Shown here: positions 9,386 through 17,600 of the stretch, in pieces
Position numbering within the stretch: position 1 is the stretch's first letter
Layout: the number at the start of each line of letters is the position of its first letter
Assembly: GCF_001270745.1 (NCBI RefSeq)
Contig: NZ_LFXL01000039.1
Coordinates: 1-64,000, forward strand
Length of the DNA: 64,000 bases
Direction of reading: 5' to 3'
Origin: Jiangella muralis
Lineage (GTDB): Bacteria > Actinomycetota > Actinomycetes > Jiangellales > Jiangellaceae
Program-made: the position numbers and the translations under genes
The notes under the pieces: generated by a model
What the model was told of the DNA's origin: nothing
The model's database searches: none
Seen by the model: only the letters and a program-made list of their open reading frames with translations

Positions 9386-10369
9386 CTACAGCACGACCGG
9401 TGCGCCGCCGGCGGCGGACCGACGGGCCGCCAGCGCGACCCGGGTCGCCGCCAGCCCGTCCTCACCGGTGACGGCCGGACGGCGCCGGTGGCGGGCCGCG
9501 TCGAGGAACTCCTCGATCATGGCCTGGTTGGCGTCCGATCCCCACATCGGCCAGTCCAGCCGCCCGGGCGGCGTGCTGTGGACGGTGAGGTGCTGGCTGA
9601 AGGCGTCGACCGCGATCGTGCCGTGCTCGCCGACCAGCTCGAGGGTGAGCCCGCCCCAGGTCGGATACCCCTCCGGCCGGCTCCAGCTGGAGTCGATGGT
9701 CGCGAACACGCCGCCGGGGTAGCCGAGCATCACCAGCGCACCGGTCTCGACGGCGACGGTGTCGCGGTGCAGCACCCGGTTGGTGGCCGCGTACACCTCG
9801 ACCGGGTCCTGGCCCAGGTACCAGCGCAGGACGTCGGCCAGATGGACCACGTGGTCCATGACGGCGCCGCCGCCGGCCAGCACGGGGTCGGCGAACCAGG
9901 CGCCGTGGCTCGTGGGCAGCACGCTCTGGTTCGTGCCGGTGCACGCGTAGACCTGGCCGAGCGCGCCGTCGGCGAGCAGCGCCGCGGACTCGCGCAGCGG
10001 CGGGCTGAACCGCATGGGGAACGCCGTCATCAGCGGCACGCCCGCCGCGGCGCACACGTCGACGATGGCGCGGGCGTCGTCGTCGTTGGTGGCGAGTGGC
10101 TTCTCGCAGAGGACGGCGACGCCGGCCGCCGCCGCCTGCTCGACCAGGCGGCGGTGGTGCACCGTCTCCGACCCGACGACGACCGCGTCGACGGTGTCCA
10201 GCAGCCGCTCCGGCGAGGCGAACCACGGCACGGCGTGCGCGTCCGCCCACCGGGTGCCGCGCCCGGTGTCGTCGTCGGTGACGCCGGCCGCCTCGGCCCC
10301 GGCGGCCCGGACGTTCTCGACGTAGGCGTCGACGTGCACGTGAGCGGTCGACAGGAACCCGACTCTCAT
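9386..10369 (-). CDS. Gfo/Idh/MocA family oxidoreductase
   Basis: 327 residues. N-terminal Rossmann fold starting MRVGFLSTAHVHV, the CEKPLAT motif that positions the nicotinamide near residue 90, and a C-terminal substrate domain with GGGAVMDHVVHLADVLRW carrying the conserved Asp/His pair. The first loop lacks the usual GxGxxG, reading STAHVH instead, so cofactor binding may be altered. The ATG at 10369 overlaps the preceding oxidoreductase stop by 4 bases. Last gene of the ABC importer operon; expected to oxidise or reduce the imported sugar or its keto form. Confidence 0.82.
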   Translation of the reverse strand: MRVGFLSTAHVHVDAYVENVRAAGAEAAGVTDDDTGRGTRWADAHAVPWFASPERLLDTVDAVVVGSETVHHRRLVEQAAAAGVAVLCEKPLATNDDDARAIVDVCAAAGVPLMTAFPMRFSPPLRESAALLADGALGQVYACTGTNQSVLPTSHGAWFADPVLAGGGAVMDHVVHLADVLRWYLGQDPVEVYAATNRVLHRDTVAVETGALVMLGYPGGVFATIDSSWSRPEGYPTWGGLTLELVGEHGTIAVDAFSQHLTVHSTPPGRLDWPMWGSDANQAMIEEFLDAARHRRRPAVTGEDGLAATRVALAARRSAAGGAPVVL

Positions 10370-11361
10370 GCGGCCACCTCCACGTCCGCGGGCCGGCCGG
10401 TGGCGATCGACTCCCCGACCGCCGTCGCGATGCGCACCGCGGCGAGTGCGTCGTCGGCGGTCACGATCGGCGCCGCGGCGCCGCGGACGACGTCGAGGAA
10501 GTGCCGCAACTGGGTCGTGTAGGGCGACTCGGCGAGCGGGCTGGACGGCAGCGGCATCGCCCCGGCGCCGGCCACGGCCCGCAGGTTCGGGCGCACCGGC
10601 GCGCTGCGGTCGGAGTCGAGTTCGAGCAGGCCGCCGGTCCCGGCGATCTCGGCCCGGGTGCGAAACGTCGGCGGCGGGTGCGCCCACGAGGCCTCGACGT
10701 GGCTGATCGCGCCCGGCGCGTGCCGCAGGATGGCCAGGACGTGGTCCGTGCCGGCGTCCGGACGGGCGGCCCGGACGCTGCGCGCGTGCACGCCCACGAC
10801 CTCGCCGGCGACCCAGCGGGCGTAGTCGAGGTCGTGCACCATCAGGTCGAAGTGCAGCCCGCCCGAGCGGGCCTCGTCGAGGTACCAGCCACCCGGTGGC
10901 TGGAACGACGCCCGGGTCAGCCGGACCACGGCCGGTTCGCCGATCGCGCCGGCGTCGACCGCCGCCTTGGCCGCCGCGTACTCGGGGAAGAACCGCACGA
11001 CGTGCGCGGGCAGCAGCGGGACACCGGCCTCCCGGCACACCGCGATCATGTCCGCCGCCTCGGCGGGCGTCCGGGCCAGCGGCTTCTCGCAGACGACGGC
11101 GCGTCCGGCGCGGGCGGCCCGGACGGTGACCTCGTGGTGCCGGTCGGTGGGGACGCAGACGTCGACCACGTCGACCTGGTCGAGCAGCTCGTCCAGGCCG
11201 GCGCAGACCCGCATGCCGTACTCGTCCGCCAGCCGCGTGGGTGCGCCGCCGGACCCGCCGACGAGCGCGGTCAGCCGGGCGTCCGGGCAGGCCGCCCACG
11301 CCGCCGCGTGGACCGACCCCATGAAGCCGGCCCCGACGATGCCGATGCGCGTCCGGCTCAC
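10366..11361 (-). CDS. Gfo/Idh/MocA family oxidoreductase
   Basis: 331 residues from the GTG at 11361, chosen because it gives a GTGA overlap with the permease stop and places GIVGAGFMGSVHA at the N-terminus as the dinucleotide fold. CEKPLAR follows near residue 95, and the substrate domain holds GGLHFDLMVHDLDYARW with the catalytic His/Asp. A longer frame to 11556 has no family content. With the adjacent paralogue it gives two NAD(P)-dependent sugar oxidoreductases in one importer operon, a pattern seen in inositol, 3-keto-glycoside and rare-sugar pathways. Confidence 0.87.
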   Translation of the reverse strand: MSRTRIGIVGAGFMGSVHAAAWAACPDARLTALVGGSGGAPTRLADEYGMRVCAGLDELLDQVDVVDVCVPTDRHHEVTVRAARAGRAVVCEKPLARTPAEAADMIAVCREAGVPLLPAHVVRFFPEYAAAKAAVDAGAIGEPAVVRLTRASFQPPGGWYLDEARSGGLHFDLMVHDLDYARWVAGEVVGVHARSVRAARPDAGTDHVLAILRHAPGAISHVEASWAHPPPTFRTRAEIAGTGGLLELDSDRSAPVRPNLRAVAGAGAMPLPSSPLAESPYTTQLRHFLDVVRGAAAPIVTADDALAAVRIATAVGESIATGRPADVEVAA

Positions 11362-12245
11362 TTGATCGCTCCCGACGTCAGGCCGCGGACGAACTGCCGC
11401 GAGAAGATGATGAACAGCGCCAGCATCGGCAGCGCCGCCAGCGTCAGCACCGCGAGCACGGCGTTCCAGTCGCTGACGAACTGCCCGAGGAACAGCTGGG
11501 TGCCGAGCGTGACGGTGCGGACCCCCTCTCCGGGCGTGAGGATCAGCGGGAACCACAGGTCGTTCCAGATCGGCAGCATGGTGTACACGCCGATGGCCGC
11601 CAACCCGGGTCGCACCAGCGGCAGCGCCAGCGAGTACACCCGGTACTCGCTCGCACCGTCGATGCGGGCCGCGTCCTTCAGGTCACCGGGCACCTGTTTG
11701 AAGAACGCGGTCAGCACGAACACGGCCAGTGGCAACCCCATCGCCGTGTACACCAGCACCAGTCCGGCCAGCGAGTTCACCAGGTTCAGCCGGACCATGA
11801 GGTCGAGGATGCCGACCGTCCCGAGCCGGATCGGGATCATGATCCCCACCGCCAGGTAGATCGACACGAGCGTGATGCCGGTGAACCGGTACTCGGCCAG
11901 GGCGAACGCGGCCATCGACCCGAGCAGCAGCACCAGGACCACCGTGCTGACGGTGACGATGAAACTGTTGAGGAAGTACAGCTCGAACCGGGCCCGGGTG
12001 AAGACCGTCTCGAAGCCGCCGAGGTCCAACGTCGACGGCGTCGGGAAGGCGAACGGCTCCTCGAAGATCGCCTGACGGGACTTGAACGCGTTCATGACGA
12101 TCAGCGCGATCGGCCCGCACGCCACGACGACGTAGGCGATCAGGATGAGGTGCGGGACGGCCACACCGGCCCGCGCCCGCCAGGTCCGGCCCGTCCGCGA
12201 CGCCACGGGTGGGGTGCTCACAGCGGTCAACTCGGGGCTCCTCAT
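11358..12245 (-). CDS. Carbohydrate ABC transporter permease (MalG type)
   Basis: 295 residues, six membrane segments, and the cytoplasmic EAA loop with DAARIDGASEYRVYSLALPLVRPG that docks on the ATPase. The start at 12245 overlaps the stop of the partner permease by 4 bases. No ATPase gene is in the operon, so a shared MsiK-like ATPase encoded elsewhere is expected, as is usual in actinomycetes. Confidence 0.92.
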   Translation of the reverse strand: MRSPELTAVSTPPVASRTGRTWRARAGVAVPHLILIAYVVVACGPIALIVMNAFKSRQAIFEEPFAFPTPSTLDLGGFETVFTRARFELYFLNSFIVTVSTVVLVLLLGSMAAFALAEYRFTGITLVSIYLAVGIMIPIRLGTVGILDLMVRLNLVNSLAGLVLVYTAMGLPLAVFVLTAFFKQVPGDLKDAARIDGASEYRVYSLALPLVRPGLAAIGVYTMLPIWNDLWFPLILTPGEGVRTVTLGTQLFLGQFVSDWNAVLAVLTLAALPMLALFIIFSRQFVRGLTSGAIK

Positions 12246-13201
12246 AGCTGGTAGCTCTGGATGCGCCGCTGCCAGCCGAAGAAGTACGCCAGCACGCCGG
12301 CCAGGATGAGCAGGAACATCATGGTGGCGACCGTGGCGCCCATGGTGCTGGAGCCCTGCTGGAGCTGGAAGCCGAAGAAGGTGCGGAAGAACAGCGTCCC
12401 CATGATGTCCGAGGCGAAGTCCGGACCGGCCAGGGCGCCCTTGACGGTGTAGATCAGGTCGAAGGCGTTCATGTTCGCCACGTAGGTGATGACGGAGACG
12501 ATGCCGACGGTGGGCAGGATCAGCGGGAACTTGACCCGCCAGAACGTCGACCACGCGCCGGCGCCGTCGACCGTCGCCGCCTCGATCAGCTCGTCCGGGA
12601 TGCTGATGAGGACGGCGTAGAAGAGGATCATCGGGATGCCGATGTACTGCCACACCGACATCAGCGCGAGCGTCACCAGGGCGGTGCTCGACTGCCCGAG
12701 CAGCGGGGTCTCGACGAACCCCCACACCGGGCTGATGATCAGCTGCCAGATGAACCCGACGATGACCACGCTCAGCGTCGTCGGGAGGAACAGCAGCGTG
12801 CGGTAGGTCGACCGGCCCTTCAGCGTGGGCGCGGCCAGCAGCGCCGCGAGCAGCAGCCCGATCGGGTTCTGGACGAAGAAGTGCACGGCGAAGAACACCA
12901 GGTTGTTCCACACCGCGTTCCAGAACGCGTCGGAGAGCAGGTCGTCGGAGAGCAGGTGGACGAAGTTGTCCAGCCCGACGAACGTCTGGACGCCGTCGAC
13001 CGGCGCGTACAGGCTCAGCCGCAGCGAGTCGAGCAGCGGGTAGACCATGAAGATCGTGTAGATCGCCGCCGCCGGCGCGATGAACACGAACACGTGGGTG
13101 CGGAACCGGCGACGCGGGCGGGCGGCGGGCGCCGGCGCCACGGCCGGTTCGCTCGCGGCCGTGGCGTCGATGCCGATCCCCTCGGGTGGCGCCGAGGTCA
13201 T
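12242..13201 (-). CDS. Carbohydrate ABC transporter permease (MalF type)
   Basis: 319 residues from ATG 13201. A proline/alanine-rich cytoplasmic N-terminus of about 30 residues, then six membrane segments and the EAA loop EAATVDGAGAWSTFWRVKFPLILP. It forms the membrane channel with the MalG-type partner. The start lies 8 bases after the binding-protein stop. Confidence 0.92.
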   Translation of the reverse strand: MTSAPPEGIGIDATAASEPAVAPAPAARPRRRFRTHVFVFIAPAAAIYTIFMVYPLLDSLRLSLYAPVDGVQTFVGLDNFVHLLSDDLLSDAFWNAVWNNLVFFAVHFFVQNPIGLLLAALLAAPTLKGRSTYRTLLFLPTTLSVVIVGFIWQLIISPVWGFVETPLLGQSSTALVTLALMSVWQYIGIPMILFYAVLISIPDELIEAATVDGAGAWSTFWRVKFPLILPTVGIVSVITYVANMNAFDLIYTVKGALAGPDFASDIMGTLFFRTFFGFQLQQGSSTMGATVATMMFLLILAGVLAYFFGWQRRIQSYQL

Positions 13202-13209
13202 GCGTGCTC

Positions 13210-14532
13210 CTACCGCTGCTGCGGCTCGTACCAGCGCTCCAGGCCCGACTGGGCCTGGGCCGCGGCATCGGCCGGCTGGACGGTGCCGTTGAGGATCTGC
13301 GCGCTGAGGTCCCACAGCTGGTTCTCCAGGTTGGGCTCACCGCGCGAGAGGATCTGGTACGAGTTCCGGATGGTCGACTCGCAGTCGTCGCGCCAGCTGA
13401 GGAACTCCTGCGCCAGCGGGTCGTCGACCTCGACGTCGTGATCGGACATCGGGAAGAACCCCGGCAGCGCGTTGGCGTACAGGTCGGCGAACTCGGCCGA
13501 AGTGGTCCACTCCAGGAACGTCCTGACCTCCTCCGGATGCTCGGTGGCCGCGTTCATGCCGATGCCGATGTCGGTGTGGTCGCTGATGTAACAGGTGTCC
13601 TGGCCCTCCGGCAGCGGCGGGGCGAACGCGCCCATCTCGAAGTCCGCCTGCTCGTTGAAGAGCGCGATCTCCCAGGAACCGGCGGGGAAGATCGCCCCAC
13701 GGCCGAGGGTGAACAGGTTCTGCGCGTCGGGGTAGGTCAACGACTCGTAGCCGCTGGGCAGGTACTCCGCCCACGACGCGAGCTCGGTGAAGGCGGCGAC
13801 GTACTGCTCGTCGTCGAACCGCTGGGCGCCGTCGATGAGCGCCTGCCGGCCCTCCTCGCCGTTCCAGTAGTTCGGGCCGATGTTCTGCAGGCCCATGGTC
13901 GCCGCCTCCCACTGGTCGGCGCTGCCCATCACCAGCGGGGCATAGGTGCCGTCGGCGGCGATCGCGCCGAGCAGCTCGTGGAACTGCTCCTCCGTCTCCG
14001 GCGGCGTGAGGCCGAGCTCGTCGAACGCCGCCGTGTTGTAGAGGAACCCGTGGATCACCGACGCCATCGGGACGCAGAACGCCTCCGACCCGTCGTCGGT
14101 CGACCACGCGGCCCGGGCGACGTCGCCGAACTCCTCCATGCCCGGCAGGTCGGTGAGCGAGGCGAGGTGGCCCTCCTCGAAGAGGCGCAGGGACACGTCG
14201 AACGGCCGGCAGGTGATCAGGTCGCCCGCCGTGCCGCCGGAGAGCTTGGCGTCGAGCGCGGCGTCGTACTCGTCCGGCGCCGTCGGCTGGAAGGTGACCT
14301 GGATGTTCGGGTGCTGCTCGTGGAACGCGGGCAGGATGACGTCCTCCCAGATGGCGAGGTCGTCGTTGCGCCAGCTCTCCATGACCAGCGTGACCTGGCC
14401 GCCGCTGCTGCCGCCGTCGTCACCGCCGCCGGCGGCGTCGGTGTCCTCTCGTGGATCGGCGCTCTCGCCGCAGGCGGCGAGCACCAGGGCGGCGCCCACG
14501 ACCGGCGCCAGCCAGCCGAGTCGGTTCGACAT
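13210..14532 (-). CDS. Sugar-binding lipoprotein of the ABC importer
   Basis: 440 residues. A signal peptide ends in the lipobox ALVLAAC with the lipidated Cys at 21, followed by an Asp/Gly/Ser-rich linker. The mature part has the family-1 binding-protein fold (VTLVMESWRNDDLAIWEDVILPAFHEQHPNIQVTF region). First gene of the operon with two permeases and two oxidoreductases; delivers a carbohydrate to them. The sugar is not identifiable, but the adjacent secreted DUF1080 protein hints at a glycoside or its 3-keto form. Confidence 0.92.
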   Translation of the reverse strand: MSNRLGWLAPVVGAALVLAACGESADPREDTDAAGGGDDGGSSGGQVTLVMESWRNDDLAIWEDVILPAFHEQHPNIQVTFQPTAPDEYDAALDAKLSGGTAGDLITCRPFDVSLRLFEEGHLASLTDLPGMEEFGDVARAAWSTDDGSEAFCVPMASVIHGFLYNTAAFDELGLTPPETEEQFHELLGAIAADGTYAPLVMGSADQWEAATMGLQNIGPNYWNGEEGRQALIDGAQRFDDEQYVAAFTELASWAEYLPSGYESLTYPDAQNLFTLGRGAIFPAGSWEIALFNEQADFEMGAFAPPLPEGQDTCYISDHTDIGIGMNAATEHPEEVRTFLEWTTSAEFADLYANALPGFFPMSDHDVEVDDPLAQEFLSWRDDCESTIRNSYQILSRGEPNLENQLWDLSAQILNGTVQPADAAAQAQSGLERWYEPQQR

Positions 14533-14563
14533 GAGATCTCCCGTGATGTTCGAGGGGTTGAGG

Positions 14564-14608
14564 GTCCGGCGCCGGCGCCGGCCCGCGACTGGCGGGCCGG
14601 CGCCGGAC
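14564..14608 (-). terminator. GC-rich hairpin between the secreted sugar dehydrogenase and the binding protein
   Basis: GTCCGGCGCCGG (14564-14575) pairs with CCGGCGCCGGAC (14597-14608), and further GC pairing (CCGGCCCGC with GGCGGGCCGG) lies inside. It starts 19 bases past the stop at 14627 and ends before the importer operon start, so it probably separates the two minus-strand transcripts. Confidence 0.6.
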
Positions 14609-14626
14609 GTCGGCTGTCAGCGATGG

Positions 14627-17600
14627 TCAGGACATGGACCACGACATCCGGGTGGATGCCGCGCGTCCGACGTCGCTGCGGGCGGCGGTGTTGAGGATGT
14701 CGCGGCGCTCCCTGGCGGTGAGCACGCCGTCGGTCACCAGCTGGCTGGTCACCTCCCCGGCGTGCCGCACGAAGGCGCCGTGGCTGGCCCACTCGCCGTC
14801 GTCGAGGATGAGGTCGTTGACCGTGCATCCGCCGTCGAGGACGTAGCTGGGTACGCCGCTGTCGAGGTCGCCGATCATGACGGTCTCCCGCGGGTCCGGC
14901 TCCGGGCAGTCGCCCGGGTCGCCGTCGCCGATGGTGAACTCGACCGTCTGCCAGTCCTCGGTGTGACCGGCCACGTCCGTCGACCGGAACTCGACGGCGT
15001 GGTCGCCGGGCTCGGTGACGGTGATCGGCTCGGTGTAGGCCACCGGCTCCTCCGTGCCGGCCATCCGGTACTGCGTCGCGGCGACACCGGACGTGGCGTC
15101 CTGCCCGTTCAGGGTCACCGTCACCGGGCCGGTGTAGACGTAGCCGGACTGCTCGCCGGCCAGCGACGCCGTGCTGGTGGGCGCCGTCTGGTCGATGAGG
15201 AACTCGATCTCCTCGATCCCGGTCTCCACCGGCGGCTGGCCGGTGGACGGCGTCACCTCGAACTTCGCGACCATCCCGGCCCAGGTCGTGGGATCGGCCG
15301 GGTTGGGCCGGTTGGAGTGCGGCGTGCAGTACACGTAGTACGTGCCGACCTCGGCCGCGTCGTAGAAGAACGGGTCGTCGACCCAGTCGTCGCCGAGCGG
15401 ACGGGACGCCAGCACCGCACCGTTCTCGTCGGTGATCACGACGTCGTGTGCGTACCCGGGGACCAACTGGAACTTGACGGTGTCGCCCTGCGCCACGCTG
15501 AAGTCGGTCTCGCTGAATCCGAAACCGCCCGAGCCGACGAGGATCTCCTTCTCAGTCGGCTCGCCGCCGCTGCCGGGCACCACCGCCTTGTAGTCGATGT
15601 TGTAGACGCCGTCGGCGTCGAACGGCACCGGCTCGGTCCAGGTGCGCCATTCCGTCTCGTCCGTCCGCGGCCGCCAGAACAGCTCTGCGTCCGCGTTGTT
15701 GGACTCGAGGCCGAGCGTGACCGGCGAGACGTACCAGCCGTTGGCGCCGTCGGGCTCGGGCGGCGTCAGCGACGCGTCGACCGTCAGCTCGTCCTCGACC
15801 TCCTTGATCCAGACGTTGCGGAACTCCACGCTCTCACCGGCCGCCTGGCCCGACGAGTGGTTCTGCAGACCGACGTAACCCTCCAGGGGGCGGGTGCCGT
15901 CGCCGGTGAAGTTGGTGACCTCGACGCCGTTGAGCGTGACGCGGTACTCCTGGCCGATCACCTCCATCTCCATCGTGTTCCACTCGCCGATGGGTTTGGT
16001 GGCCAAGGGGTCGGCCGGTGCGAAGTTGTAGATCGCGCCGGTCCGGGTATTCGGGTTGTCGGTGGCGTCGTAGATCTGCACCTCGTGGCCCTCGTTCACC
16101 GGCCGGCCGGGGTCGCCCTGCGGGTCGGGGAAGCGGAGGAACACGCCGGAGTTGTCGGTCGGCGCCTTGACCCGGAAGTCGACCCGCATCACGTAGTCGG
16201 AGAACGTCTTCTGGTCGTACCAGAGCAGGCCCATGCCGCCGTGCGGCTCGAGCAGCCCGCACTCGTCGATCTCGAAGCCGCCCGGACCGGCCATGGTCCA
16301 GCCGTCCAGCGTCTCGCCGTCGTACAGCGGCACGAAGCCCGCCGGCGGCGTCTCCGGCTCGGGGCACTGGGTGTCGCCGAGCTCCTTGATCCAGATGTCG
16401 CGGTAGAACACGTTGTCCGACACCCGGTTGTTCTGAATGCCGACGAAGCCGGAGGCGAGGTCGCGCCCGGATCCCGCCGGATTCTCGTACTCGTTGACCA
16501 GCACGTCGTTGATCCAGACCCGGACCATCGGGTCCTCGACCTCGATCTCCATCTCGTTCCACTGGCCGGCGACGGTCGGGAACGACGTCGGCGCCTGGAA
16601 CGTGTAGATCGAACCGGTCTTGGACTTGTCCTGGGCACCCGGCGAGCCGCCGGTGTCGTCGATCTGGATCTCGTAGCCCTCGCGCACCGCGACGAACGGG
16701 TCGTCACCGGGGTCGGGGAACCCGAAGAACACACCGGAGTTGTCGTCCACGGCCACGGCCTTGAAGTCGAGATGCAGCCGGTAGGACTCGAACTCCTCCT
16801 CGTGCCACAACATCCCCAAGCCGGCCGGATCGCCGATCGACTCGAGAGCACACGAGCCGGCCCGCTCCCCGTCCGGGACGACGGCGAACCCGCCCGGCCC
16901 GGACTGGTTCCAGCCGGTCAGCGTGGCGCCGTCCCACAGCGGCCGGTACCCGTCGTCGACCGCCGGGGCGGCACACGCGGGCTCCTCCGGGACGCACAGC
17001 GAGTAGTCGGAGAACGTCGCGGTCAGCGGGGTCGTGATCTCGCTCGGACCATGGGCGGCGAAGAAGCCGAACTGGGGCGCCTCGTACTGCGAGATCGGCG
17101 CCGGTCGCCCGACGTTGACCCAGGTCACGCCGTCGAGGGAGTAGGCAGCCCGCACGTTCTCACCGTCACCGCTCAACCGGAGGTGCAGCGTCCGCGGCGC
17201 ATCGGTGATGGTGGGGTTGTCGACCCCGCCCTGATAGCGGATCTCTCCGTTCTGGTGGAAGAGGTACTCCATCCGCCCATTGACCGCGGTGCCGTACGGC
17301 GGGAAGTAGGCCGCCTTGGTGAAGTTCTGGTCGTCGGAGTAGATGATGAACCCGGCCTGGTCGTGACTGACCGACTCCGCCGGTAGGTCGACGGTGACCT
17401 TGGCCTCCCAGCGCCCGTCGGGCACCGGAGTCATGATCATGTTCTGCGCGGTGGTGTTGATGTTGCCGCTCAGGTGGTTGCTGATCATGTCGCCCTGCAG
17501 CATGTCGATCTCGAGGGCGCCGTCGGTCTGCCGGTAGCCGGCCGCGTTCTCGCGCACGATCGTCGGCCACAGCTCGCGGTCCAGCTCGGTACCAGCGAAG

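Noticed and set aside
14138-17386. 1082-codon plus-strand frame
   Set aside because: Antisense shadow of the secreted dehydrogenase; no domain, and composition typical of GC-driven open frames.
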